38,950 nucleotides of DNA from Lachnospiraceae bacterium. GTDB lineage: Bacteria > Bacillota > Clostridia > Lachnospirales > Lachnospiraceae. Below are positions 1 through 8,498 of this stretch, piece after piece. Within the stretch, counting starts at the first letter, position 1, and every line of letters starts with the position of its first letter. The notes under the pieces were generated by a model that did no database searches, was not told the DNA's origin, and saw only the letters and a program-made list of their open reading frames with translations. The translations under genes were made by a program, and so were the position numbers. The stretch is from contig VSNG01000031.1 in the NCBI GenBank assembly GCA_009774175.1, positions 1 to 38,950 of the forward strand, written 5' to 3'.

Positions 1-5
1 AGATA

Positions 6-1178
6 ATGATGCAGAAATTGAAATCTTTTCTGGAAAAAATCAAGAAAAAATTAGAAGATAAAGAGGATATTGTTGTTTTTTGGAATGATTGTATTTCATA
101 TGATGAATTGCAGTGGTTTCCCAAACTAAATAAAAAAAGAAATAATTCTCTCTTTTTTGAATATGCGTATACACCAACACCGTATACCACGCCTACCATG
201 TTTGCTATGGTAAATAAGTGGATGAATATTGATGATTTTTCTAAGTATAATGTAAGAAATTTAGATTATGATAATTCCAAACTGCTTGATATTGTTCAGA
301 AGTATGGATATAAAACCAAATATTTCTCGGGAAGAGATCGACACTGCGTTTTGTCAAAAAAAATACAGCATCAAAATTCAAGAGAATTTATAAGTTCATG
401 TAGATTGTGCTTTGACGCAATTAGTGAGTTGTTATGCTCAGATAGTAAGCAATTTATGATTATTCATTGTATTCCGGAGACACATTTCCCCTTTTGGTAT
501 CCTGATAGAGAGGGAAATGAAATAATGCCTTTATTTGCTTTTGATTCAGTAAACCTAGCAGAAACAAGTAGTAGGAAGTACCGGCAGATACGCAATGCAG
601 CGTTATATTGGGATAATGAAGTAAATTTTTATTCTGATTTAATGGGAAATTCTATTGGTAAGATTTTTATGTCAGATCATGGAAAGTATTATGAGCAATA
701 TGGTTATAAGGACTGGGCTGAGGCCAGACATCATATTTTCTTTATGATACAATCGAAATATGTTAATGAAAAAAGAGAAAACCATATTTTTTCTTTGGAA
801 AACTTTTCGGAAATAGTAGATGCATTAATGAAAGCGTATAAATTTGAGAAAAAAGCAGATTTTTCAAGCGCATTTGTAAATGATTATGTACGAATGCAAA
901 AAGTAGACATTTATGGTAAAGATTTAGTTGATAAATATATAAAAATGGGGTGTGCAGAAAATGCGCAGAGTTATAGGGGAATAAGAACAAAAGAAGAGTG
1001 CTATATAAGATTTAGAAATCGTGAGCTATATTTTAGGAACGGGAATGAGAAAAAAAATTTAATTGATGCTCCGGAATTCTCCGATCGGATTGAAAATCTT
1101 AGGATGCTGGCAGGGGATTATTTTATAGATATTGATGGGGATGAAAAGTTTCAATATGCAAGAAAATTGTATGAATAG
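6..1178 (+). CDS. Sulfatase/alkaline-phosphatase-superfamily hydrolase or transferase
   Basis: A protein of 390 residues, soluble in appearance with no signal peptide or membrane segment. The sequence runs VVFWNDCISYDEL near residue 23, then a threonine-rich TPTPYTTPTM stretch near residue 57 where this superfamily carries its nucleophile, then a metal-binding SDHG motif at residues 223-226. This order matches the sulfatase/phosphoglycerol-transferase fold. Family members in surface-glycan loci hydrolyse or transfer sulfate, phosphoglycerol or phosphoethanolamine groups; the substrate here cannot be read from sequence. Its length is short for an LtaS-type enzyme, which carries membrane helices. 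The start is near the window edge (ATG at 6 or 9) and no upstream ribosome site is visible, so a longer N-terminus is possible. It is followed 29 bases later by a glycosyltransferase, so modification of a polysaccharide is the likely job. Confidence 0.6.
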   Translation: MMQKLKSFLEKIKKKLEDKEDIVVFWNDCISYDELQWFPKLNKKRNNSLFFEYAYTPTPYTTPTMFAMVNKWMNIDDFSKYNVRNLDYDNSKLLDIVQKYGYKTKYFSGRDRHCVLSKKIQHQNSREFISSCRLCFDAISELLCSDSKQFMIIHCIPETHFPFWYPDREGNEIMPLFAFDSVNLAETSSRKYRQIRNAALYWDNEVNFYSDLMGNSIGKIFMSDHGKYYEQYGYKDWAEARHHIFFMIQSKYVNEKRENHIFSLENFSEIVDALMKAYKFEKKADFSSAFVNDYVRMQKVDIYGKDLVDKYIKMGCAENAQSYRGIRTKEECYIRFRNRELYFRNGNEKKNLIDAPEFSDRIENLRMLAGDYFIDIDGDEKFQYARKLYE

Positions 1179-1207
1179 ACACTATATTTGGAAAGTGGGA
1201 GAAATAA

Positions 1208-2101
1208 ATGGAAAATCCGTTGATTACAATACTTGTTCCTATATATAATGCAGAACCTTTTTTGGAAAAATTATTTGACAGTGTATTAAAACAAACGTAT
1301 AAGAATATTGAGATGATATGCGTAGATGATATGTCTACAGATGCTTCTGTGCACATTATTACAGAATATGCCAAAAGCGATGAGAGGGTGCGATTAATCA
1401 AAAGGAAGAAGAAAGGTGGAACAGCGTCGAAAGCTGAGGAATTTGCAATTCCATATATGCAAGGAGAGTACTATTTCTATTTATCGCAGGATGATTTTAT
1501 GGACTATGATTTGCTAGAAAAGTGTATGAACAAAATAAGAGAGACACAGGCTGACATTGTAGTACCGAATTTAATTTGGTATTACGAAGATAAAAAATTG
1601 AATACAGGGATTTATCCTCTTCAAAATGATTATGATCAGATAATTGATTCAAAGAAAGCGTTTGAACTGAGCCTCGACTGGTCTATACACGGATTTGTAT
1701 TAAAGAGTATGAGAATTGTAAGAGATTTAAATTATAAGGCTGATTATTATAATAGTGATGAATTTTATTCACGAAAAGCGTTTCTATTATGCAATAAGGT
1801 TGCGTATGTAAATGCGTCGATATACTATAGGCAAGACAATCCTAATGCAATTACAAAGAAAAAACATTATTTTGATGTAGATACGGTTCATGTGAGGATA
1901 CAACTGTTAGAGTTGCTGATACATTATCATTATAATAAAAATTTAATTCGGCAACAATGGATATATTGCATAAGAGAGGCAGTTGCGTTTTCTGGTCAAT
2001 GGTACGGCAATAAATGGAATAAACAGCAACGTTTGTATATAGTAAAGCGTATTGGCTCTGCGTATTATAAACTTGCATTATTGAGTAGATTTTTGATGTG
2101 A
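1208..2101 (+). CDS. Family 2 glycosyltransferase
   Basis: A 297-residue GT-A fold glycosyltransferase. The N-terminus has the typical ITILVPIYNAEPFLEK opening, a VDDMSTDAS nucleotide-binding segment near residue 40, and SQDDFMD near residue 95, the metal-binding DxD equivalent. No membrane segment is evident, so it should act at the inner face of the membrane, adding one sugar from a nucleotide donor to a lipid-linked acceptor. A GGGAGA ribosome site lies just upstream of the ATG. Donor and linkage cannot be predicted. The gene is AT-rich like its neighbours to position 6440, consistent with one strain-specific glycan cassette. Confidence 0.88.
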   Translation: MENPLITILVPIYNAEPFLEKLFDSVLKQTYKNIEMICVDDMSTDASVHIITEYAKSDERVRLIKRKKKGGTASKAEEFAIPYMQGEYYFYLSQDDFMDYDLLEKCMNKIRETQADIVVPNLIWYYEDKKLNTGIYPLQNDYDQIIDSKKAFELSLDWSIHGFVLKSMRIVRDLNYKADYYNSDEFYSRKAFLLCNKVAYVNASIYYRQDNPNAITKKKHYFDVDTVHVRIQLLELLIHYHYNKNLIRQQWIYCIREAVAFSGQWYGNKWNKQQRLYIVKRIGSAYYKLALLSRFLM

Positions 2102-2122
2102 TTTTTTGGGGATGGGTAAGGA

Positions 2123-3085
2123 ATGAAAGAGTATGGTGGATATTTTAGTTTAGAGTTATATGAAAATGAAGAATATTACATATATGATAGCAATTCTGTG
2201 CGACGTTGTAATTCTGCAAGAAGTGCTATTGTAGATGCTGTTCGTGATGGAAAATATAGAAGAATATGGGTGCCGATATATACATGTGATTCAATCAAAA
2301 AAACGTTGCAGATGAGTGATATTGAATATGTAGAATATAATATCAACGAGCAATTTTTACCGGTGGATGTTTCGGTTGCATCGGGAGAAATTATTTTGTG
2401 GACAAATTATTTCGGAGTATTTCAAGAGAAATGGATACAAGATAATGTAGTTAGGAGATATAAAAACGTAATAATTGATAATACACAGTCTTTTTTTACA
2501 GTGCCTCAAATGGATGTTTATAATGTATATTCTTGTAAGAAATTTTTTGGAGTAGCAGATGGTGCATACTTAATACATGAGGGACTGGCTGAACAGCCGT
2601 TTAAAGAATATTTTTCCATGCCTTCAGCGGAGTTTTTATTGAGTTCTTTGGAAAACGGAACAAATGGGGCATATCAAGAATTTCTTTGTCATGAAAAACG
2701 CCTTGAAACAGAAATTGGAGGAAGGATGTCTGAGCTTACACGGAGAATCATGGCATCTATCCGCTATCATGAAGTCATGGAGAAACGTGGGAGAAATTAT
2801 CGTTATATTCAAAATCGGCTGGATGAGTATAACGAATTACATTTTACGATAACTGATCAAATTCCTATGGTATATCCGCTGTTAGTAAAAAATGAAACGT
2901 TGAGAAATTATTTGGTTGCAAATAAAGTGTATATTTCACAATGGTGGAAGTGGATAATAGAGTATTCGGGGAGTAATGAATTCGAACGATATTTATCAAA
3001 ATATTTGATTCCGCTACCAATTGATCAGCGATACGGTGTTGAGGATATGGAGGAAATAGTGAGGATTGTAAAAGAGGGCTTGTGA
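2123..3085 (+). CDS. Divergent DegT/DnrJ-like PLP-fold protein
   Basis: A 320-residue protein that retains a worn outline of a DegT/DnrJ/EryC1 sugar aminotransferase. NSARSAI near residue 30 matches the family's substrate/PLP entry loop. IIDNTQS has Asp119 and Gln122 in place of the usual D-A-A-Q. YSCKKFFGVADGA has Lys139/Lys140 where the PLP lysine normally sits in front of a glycine-rich turn. It is shorter than the usual 360-380 residues and the N-terminal third is atypical. It may be an active PLP enzyme with an unusual substrate or a non-catalytic relative. It sits between a GT2 gene and a FemAB/GNAT-like gene, so a role in installing or carrying an amino or acyl group on the glycan is plausible but unproven. 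Confidence 0.6.
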   Translation: MKEYGGYFSLELYENEEYYIYDSNSVRRCNSARSAIVDAVRDGKYRRIWVPIYTCDSIKKTLQMSDIEYVEYNINEQFLPVDVSVASGEIILWTNYFGVFQEKWIQDNVVRRYKNVIIDNTQSFFTVPQMDVYNVYSCKKFFGVADGAYLIHEGLAEQPFKEYFSMPSAEFLLSSLENGTNGAYQEFLCHEKRLETEIGGRMSELTRRIMASIRYHEVMEKRGRNYRYIQNRLDEYNELHFTITDQIPMVYPLLVKNETLRNYLVANKVYISQWWKWIIEYSGSNEFERYLSKYLIPLPIDQRYGVEDMEEIVRIVKEGL

Positions 3086-3112
3086 AACTTTGAAAGGAAG
3101 ATATCGAAGGAA

Positions 3113-4114
3113 ATGGAAGAGAGTAGCTATACGGTTGAGATGTTTGAGCGTGGGAAAGAGGAAATATGGGATACATTCATTGATAAAACATCTTTGAATG
3201 GAACATTTTTGCACACAAGGAAATTTTTAAATTATCATCCAAAGGAGAGATTCGAAGATGCATCTTTCTTTATAAGAAATAACAAAGGTCATATTGTGGC
3301 AGTAGTTCCGGGATGTGTACAGTATGAAGAGAATGCGAAGATTTTTTATTCACATAAGGGGAGCTCTTTTGGCGGACCAATAGTTTCTCGTGAAATTTAT
3401 ACAGTAAAAAGGATGACTGAAGTTATAGATTTAATACAGAAGTACCTTAGATTAAATGGATTTAAAAAAATAGTCTATAAAATCACACCGGAACTTTTCT
3501 CACAGGTATCGACGGAGTTGCTTGAATATACATTATATTACGGAGGATACACGGAGGAAAAAGAACTTAATTTATATGTGGATTATAGGGAGTATAAAGA
3601 TAATATATTGGCGAATTTTTCTAAAGGGAAAAAGTATAACGTTAAACAATGTATGAGAGAGGGAATAAGACTGAAAGAAATAGTGTCAGAAGATGAGATA
3701 AAAGAATTACATAGAATAATAGAAATAACATTGGCGAAGTATTCTTTAAAACCTACACATACGGCAGAGGAATTACTAAAGCTTAAAAAAATATATATCC
3801 CAGAGGAATGTGGATTTTACGGATTGTTTATTGATGATAAATTGATTTCTGGTTCGATGGTATTTTACTTCTATAATGTATCTGTGGCACATACTCAATA
3901 TTTATGTGCACTTCCGGAATATAATAGTATTTCGCCAATGACATATATGTATTTTTGTATGATAGAGGAAATGAAAAGAAAAGGCTTTAAGAAATTATCT
4001 TGGGGTATATCTACGGAACATGGGGGGAAAAGAATTAACTGGGGACTAACACAAAATAAGGAATCTTATGGTAGCAGACATTCAATTAATAGAGTTTTTA
4101 GTAAAGATATATAG
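3113..4114 (+). CDS. FemAB/GNAT-like (Acetyltransf_6) aminoacyl- or acyltransferase
   Basis: A 333-residue protein resembling the peptidoglycan-bridge/GNAT-like transferases. The N-terminal half has TFLHTRKFLNYHP and a following FSHKGSSFGGP-like segment near residue 80. The C-terminal half has GFYGLFIDDKLISGSMVFYF and a helix MEEMKRKGFKKLSWGIS, the usual GNAT-fold sequence of strand, bulge and helix. FemAB relatives move an aminoacyl or acyl group onto an amino sugar or lipid intermediate. There is no membrane segment. A ribosome site AAAGGAAG lies 12 bases before the ATG. Its placement directly after the degenerate DegT-like gene suggests the two modify the same sugar. Substrate unknown. Confidence 0.72.
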   Translation: MEESSYTVEMFERGKEEIWDTFIDKTSLNGTFLHTRKFLNYHPKERFEDASFFIRNNKGHIVAVVPGCVQYEENAKIFYSHKGSSFGGPIVSREIYTVKRMTEVIDLIQKYLRLNGFKKIVYKITPELFSQVSTELLEYTLYYGGYTEEKELNLYVDYREYKDNILANFSKGKKYNVKQCMREGIRLKEIVSEDEIKELHRIIEITLAKYSLKPTHTAEELLKLKKIYIPEECGFYGLFIDDKLISGSMVFYFYNVSVAHTQYLCALPEYNSISPMTYMYFCMIEEMKRKGFKKLSWGISTEHGGKRINWGLTQNKESYGSRHSINRVFSKDI

Positions 4115-4168
4115 ATTAACATGGGAGTTGAACAATAATTTTAGGAATAGAAATGGGAGAGAAAAGAA

Positions 4169-5329
4169 ATGGATAAAGGAATGGTTTATTGGATTACAGG
4201 TTTATCAGGAGCGGGAAAAACGACAATAGGAAATGCACTATATTATCGTATATGTGAGAAAAAAAATAATGTTGTAATTTTAGATGGTGATGTTTTAAAA
4301 CAACTTGTAGGAAATGAGTTGGGATATAGCAGGGAGGGACGTCTGGAGAGGGCAAAAAGATATTCTAATTTGTGCAAAGTATTATCAAATCAAGGGATAG
4401 ATGTAATTATTTGTACGATTGCGATGTTTAAGTCGGTGCGTGATTACAATCGAAAGTATATTGAAAATTATGTGGAGATTTATTTAGAGGTTTCCGAAGA
4501 GACATTAAAAAGGAGAGATAGAAAAGGATTATATTCAGGATACCAAGCTGGAATAGTGAAGAATATAGTAGGGGTAGATCAAAAGGTGGAATTCCCGGAG
4601 AATCCGGATATCCTTATAAAAAATGACGGAAAATTCACAATTAAGGAATGTGTAGATTTAATTGAAAAAAATATACCTCAAAGAAAAGAAAAAAGAGATA
4701 TGAATTATTGGAATCAATATTATTTGCGAAACTTTTTGAAAGAAAGTAACCCAAGTTTGTTTGCGAAATTTGTCATGTCTTATATTCGGCCAAATTCAGA
4801 TTTAATTGATTTGGGGTGTGGCAATGGCCGGGATAGCTTATATTTTTCTAGGGAAGGTATTCATGTTACAGGAATAGACTTATCATTTGAATCTATTAAA
4901 TATTTGAATGAGCATCATGGCAATGAAAATGCCATTTTCATTTGTGATGACTTTGTGACTTCCTTAGCAATTTATCAGAAACAGTATGATTATTGTTATA
5001 GTAGATTTACATTACATGCGATTAATCTGGAGCAGGAGAATGAACTATTAAAAAATGTGTACACCTGTTTAAGGGACGAGGGATTGTTTTTTGTAGAGGC
5101 TCGCAGCGTAAACGATAAGATATATGGCCTTGGAGAATGCATGGGGAAAGATGAGTATATATATAACGATCATTACAGGAGGTTTATTAATAAAGATGAA
5201 CTTGTAAAACGCGTTGAAAATATGGGAATGGAAGTGCTGTTTTTGGATGAGAACCAGGGATATGCGCCACTGGATGATCAGGATCCAGTGTTGATCAGAT
5301 TAATTGCAAAAAAGCCCGCGCACATTTAA
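4169..5329 (+). CDS. Fused APS-kinase-like domain and SAM-dependent methyltransferase
   Basis: A 386-residue two-domain protein. Residues 1-170 are an adenylylsulfate-kinase (CysC)-like P-loop kinase: GLSGAGKTT at 11-19, LDGD at 38-41, LGYSREGR at 51-58 and the KGLY segment at 119-122. Residues 178-386 are a class I methyltransferase, with motif I LIDLGCGNGRDS at 212-223 and GIDLS following. The second domain begins at an internal ATG (Met178) preceded by purine-rich sequence, so separate translation is possible. No other sulfate-assimilation gene is nearby, so the kinase probably phosphorylates something other than APS. In Campylobacter a CysC-like kinase (Cj1415) with methyltransferases takes part in O-methyl phosphoramidate synthesis; an analogous glycan-decoration role is a hypothesis. 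The downstream aminotransferase follows after 15 bases. Confidence 0.85.
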   Translation: MDKGMVYWITGLSGAGKTTIGNALYYRICEKKNNVVILDGDVLKQLVGNELGYSREGRLERAKRYSNLCKVLSNQGIDVIICTIAMFKSVRDYNRKYIENYVEIYLEVSEETLKRRDRKGLYSGYQAGIVKNIVGVDQKVEFPENPDILIKNDGKFTIKECVDLIEKNIPQRKEKRDMNYWNQYYLRNFLKESNPSLFAKFVMSYIRPNSDLIDLGCGNGRDSLYFSREGIHVTGIDLSFESIKYLNEHHGNENAIFICDDFVTSLAIYQKQYDYCYSRFTLHAINLEQENELLKNVYTCLRDEGLFFVEARSVNDKIYGLGECMGKDEYIYNDHYRRFINKDELVKRVENMGMEVLFLDENQGYAPLDDQDPVLIRLIAKKPAHI

Positions 5330-5344
5330 GGGAGGAATATGTAA

Positions 5345-6439
5345 ATGATAGCATATTCAGATTTTCTGCCTATTCATAATCAAATAAGGGAAGAATTGGA
5401 TGATGCGTATACACGTGTTGTTGATAGCGGATGGTTTATTATTGGAAATGAATTAGAACAGTTTGAACGGGAGTTTGCATTGTATTGCGGAACAAAGTAT
5501 TGCATTGGTGTCGGAAGCGGACTTGACGCATTACATTTGATTTTGAGAGGAATGGATATTGGAGAGAGAGACGAGGTTATTTTGCCGGCGAATACATTTA
5601 TTGCTACAGCGCTTGCGGTAAGTTATACTGGGGCAATGCCTGTTTTTGTGGATTGTGATAGAGAGACATATAATATTGATCCTTCACTTGTTGAAGAAAA
5701 GATAACTGCCCGTACAAAAGCAATTATAGCGGTGCATTTATACGGACGCGCGGCGGATATGCTAAAACTTCAAATGATAGCGGACAAGCATGGGGTGAAG
5801 CTAATTGAAGATGCAGCACAGGCTCATGGCGCCAAAATTGGTGAAAGGCGTGTGGGAAGTTTAGGGGATGCGGCGGGATTTAGCTTTTATCCGGGGAAAA
5901 ATTTGGGAGCGCTGGGAGATGCTGGTGCGGTAACGACAAATGATAAAGAGCTGGCAGAACGTATTTATATGTTGAGAAATTATGGGTGTAGCAAAAAGTA
6001 TTCCCATGAATTACTGGGAGTAAATAGCCGTATGGATGAATTACAGGCGGCTTTTTTGCGAGTAAAACTTAAGTATCTTGACGAGTGGACAGGGGAAAGG
6101 AGAAAAATTGCAAGTAGATATCTCGATAAGCTGGATGCAAAAAATGTGAAATTGCCATCTAGATGCCCGGAGGAAAGCAATGTGTGGCATATATTTCCGC
6201 TTATGACAGATAATAGACAAGCGTTGCAGGAATATTTAAAGCAGAGAAATGTCCAGACTTCAATTCATTATCCGATTCCGATTCATTTACAAAAAGCATA
6301 CGAAAGTCTTGGGTATCAAAAAGGGGATTTCCCTGTAGCTGAAGGCTATGCAGAAAGGGAAGTGTCTTTGCCATTATGGGTGGGAATGTCGCAAGAAAAG
6401 GAGGATAAGGTTATCAAATATGTAAATAGTGCAATTTAA
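5345..6439 (+). CDS. DegT/DnrJ/EryC1/StrS sugar-nucleotide aminotransferase
   Basis: A full-length (364-residue) PLP-dependent aminotransferase. SDFLPIHNQI opens the protein, GVGSGLDALHL near 56 binds the PLP phosphate, IEDAAQAHGA near 157 contains the ring-contacting Asp and Gln, and FYPGKNLGALGDAGA contains the Schiff-base Lys185. The pattern is closest to FdtB/QdtB-type 3-aminotransferases, which convert a 3-keto dTDP-sugar into a 3-amino sugar using glutamate. A GGAGGAATATGTAA stretch supplies the ribosome site. It resembles the second aminotransferase at 27003-28100, so the window has two enzymes for the same chemistry. The matching 4,6-dehydratase and ketoisomerase for this copy are not adjacent; it could share the ketoisomerase at 28106. 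Confidence 0.9.
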   Translation: MIAYSDFLPIHNQIREELDDAYTRVVDSGWFIIGNELEQFEREFALYCGTKYCIGVGSGLDALHLILRGMDIGERDEVILPANTFIATALAVSYTGAMPVFVDCDRETYNIDPSLVEEKITARTKAIIAVHLYGRAADMLKLQMIADKHGVKLIEDAAQAHGAKIGERRVGSLGDAAGFSFYPGKNLGALGDAGAVTTNDKELAERIYMLRNYGCSKKYSHELLGVNSRMDELQAAFLRVKLKYLDEWTGERRKIASRYLDKLDAKNVKLPSRCPEESNVWHIFPLMTDNRQALQEYLKQRNVQTSIHYPIPIHLQKAYESLGYQKGDFPVAEGYAEREVSLPLWVGMSQEKEDKVIKYVNSAI

Positions 6440-6493
6440 ATGGCTTTTACATAGATTGCTAATAAGTATAAGAGAGCATTGGGGATTATTGCT

Positions 6494-8296
6494 ATGAAAC
6501 AAAATATTAATGCATTAGGACGCATTATTTTACAATTAAGATATGTTATGGATAGGGATCACAAAAAGGAAAGTATTTTTGTTTTTTTATGTATGGTTTT
6601 GGGTTCGATTTTAGAGCTCTTAGGTGTATCCGCGATATATCCGTTTTTACAAATTATGTTGTTGCCGGATGCAATAAAAGAGAAATGGTATGTTGCATGG
6701 TTGTATAATTTGAATCCGAATATTTCTGAGAAGACGGTTCTTTTGGCGTTAGGTATAGTTATTATGCTCATATATATAATCAAAAATGTATTTATGATTA
6801 TAAGTGCATATGTTCGTACTCGTTTTGCATCAAAATTTCAAAGAGAACTTTCGACCAAGATGTTGAATGCGTATTTAAAACATCCCTATCAGTTCTTTTT
6901 AAATATAAACAGCAGTGAAATTATTCGTGGGATTGATACAGATATAAGGGGTGTTTATCAAATATTGCTTAATTTTTTTACTTTGATTGCAGAGTCTTTG
7001 ACTATTGTGGTGCTGGGATTATTTCTGCTTATAACAGATGCTATGATGACGATTGGAGCAATGTCATTAGCTTTTTTATGTATGTTGGCAATGATTTTGG
7101 GATTTAAGGATAAAATGAAAAGAGCAGGAAACAATGCAAGGGCGGCTTCAAAGTTAAAGAGTCAGTATGGCTATCAGACAGTGATGGGCATTAAGGAAAT
7201 TATGGTTCTGGATCGGAAACAGAATTTTATTGATCAATATAATGAAGCAGCAAGGTTGGAAGAGAAAGCATTGGTGACTAATGGTGTTATTGAGGCGTGC
7301 CCGGATCGTATTCTTGAAGGAGTATGTATTGGTGGCATTATAGGTATTGTATGTCTTCGAATTGCTAGTGGCATAGAATTAGATACTTTTATTCCTGTTT
7401 TAGGAACTTTTGCCATGGCTGCATTCAAGATTTTGCCGTCCATATCCAAGATATCCAGTAGAATTAACGCAATCGTTTATTATCAACTGTCTTTGAATGG
7501 GACATATAACGATTTAAAGGATGCGAATGCATATGAAATGGAAATAGAGGAACGAACGCTGAAAGCGGACAATAGTGGCAGTAGTGAGAAAAGTGTACAG
7601 TTTGCACGGGAATTGACGATAGAACATGTGACGTGGAAATATATGAGTGCGAAAGAGAACGTGTTGGAGGATGCAAAGTTAACAATAAAAAAAGGACAGT
7701 CTGTAGCATTAATTGGTTCATCGGGAGCGGGTAAGACAACTTTGGCGGATATTATAATGGGATTGTTAAAACCGCAGACAGGCACAGTATATATGGATGG
7801 TATTGATATTTTTACTATACCTCGGCAGTGGGCGAGAATCATCGGTTATGTCCCGCAAGCGGTTTTTCTGATAGATGACACAGTTCGTAGTAATGTTGCC
7901 TTTGGATTAAAGAAAAATGAAATTAATGATGGGAAAGTTTGGGAAGCGTTACGGCAGGCACAATTAAAAGAGTTCGTGGAGGAATTACCTTTTGGTCTTG
8001 ATACAATTGTAGGAGAACGCGGCGTAAAGTTTTCCGGCGGACAGCGGCAGCGGATTGCGATTGCGAGAGCGTTGTATGAAAATCCCGATATTCTGGTACT
8101 GGATGAGGCCACTTCTGCATTAGATAGTGAGACGGAGACTGCGGTAATGGAATCCATCGACGCGCTGCAGGGAAGTAAGACATTAATTATCGTGGCGCAC
8201 CGTCTGACGACGATCCGAAACTGTGATGTGATTTATGAGATTAAGGACGGCGTGGCAGTGCGGAGGGAGAAGGAAGAGGTGCTGGCGGGGGTGTAA
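6494..8296 (+). CDS. ABC transporter, fused permease-ATPase (lipid-linked oligosaccharide flippase type)
   Basis: A 600-residue half-transporter with an N-terminal six-helix exporter domain (about residues 20-320) and a C-terminal ATPase. The nucleotide-binding domain has Walker A GSSGAGKTT at 408-416, signature FSGGQRQR near 513 and Walker B ILVLDEATSALD with Asp537-Glu538, so it should be active as a homodimer. MsbA/PglK-type proteins of this layout flip polyprenyl-linked glycans from the inner to the outer leaflet, which fits the gene order. I chose the ATG at 6494 because GGGGA at 6481-6485 is well spaced before it; a TTG at 6479 would add five residues. Base composition rises toward the 3' end of this gene compared with genes to its left. 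Confidence 0.9.
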   Translation: MKQNINALGRIILQLRYVMDRDHKKESIFVFLCMVLGSILELLGVSAIYPFLQIMLLPDAIKEKWYVAWLYNLNPNISEKTVLLALGIVIMLIYIIKNVFMIISAYVRTRFASKFQRELSTKMLNAYLKHPYQFFLNINSSEIIRGIDTDIRGVYQILLNFFTLIAESLTIVVLGLFLLITDAMMTIGAMSLAFLCMLAMILGFKDKMKRAGNNARAASKLKSQYGYQTVMGIKEIMVLDRKQNFIDQYNEAARLEEKALVTNGVIEACPDRILEGVCIGGIIGIVCLRIASGIELDTFIPVLGTFAMAAFKILPSISKISSRINAIVYYQLSLNGTYNDLKDANAYEMEIEERTLKADNSGSSEKSVQFARELTIEHVTWKYMSAKENVLEDAKLTIKKGQSVALIGSSGAGKTTLADIIMGLLKPQTGTVYMDGIDIFTIPRQWARIIGYVPQAVFLIDDTVRSNVAFGLKKNEINDGKVWEALRQAQLKEFVEELPFGLDTIVGERGVKFSGGQRQRIAIARALYENPDILVLDEATSALDSETETAVMESIDALQGSKTLIIVAHRLTTIRNCDVIYEIKDGVAVRREKEEVLAGV

Positions 8297-8322
8297 AATC
8301 TTTTTTTGGAAAATGAGATTTT
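8295..8322 (+). terminator. Possible weak terminator hairpin after the flippase gene
   Basis: AAAATCT at 8295-8301 and AGATTTT at 8316-8322 can pair across a 14-base loop that includes a T run, followed by further Ts. The stem is AT-rich and overlaps the stop codon, so it is weak. It would separate the first glycan cassette from the phosphoribosyltransferase-led cassette. Confidence 0.25.
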
Positions 8323-8421
8323 TTATTCCACGGATTCCCTTTTTGATGTAGAATAGAGTACAGGAATATGTAAAGACAGAGAAGTTGGTCAGAGAAATGG
8401 AGTAAGGGGAGGAAAACGGCG

Positions 8422-8454
8422 ATGGATAAAGTCCGTAGCGAAGCATTTCTTTAA
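8422..8454 (+). CDS. Possible 10-codon leader ORF
   Basis: A tiny frame, MDKVRSEAFL and stop, preceded by one of the strongest ribosome sites in the window (AGGGGAGGA at 8405-8413). It lies in the 200-base gap before the phosphoribosyltransferase-like gene. It could be a leader peptide coupling translation to the downstream operon, or a chance remnant. No conservation evidence is available here. The rest of the gap (8297-8498) holds no recognisable gene or convincing promoter. Confidence 0.2.
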   Translation: MDKVRSEAFL

Positions 8455-8498
8455 GTATTGCAGCATAGATACAATACATGAGATATGAGGACTGGCTA

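Noticed and set aside
8343..8371. TTGATG with a weak -10 in the gap before the PRTase-like gene
   Set aside because: The -10 region matches consensus at only about three positions; not reported as a promoter.
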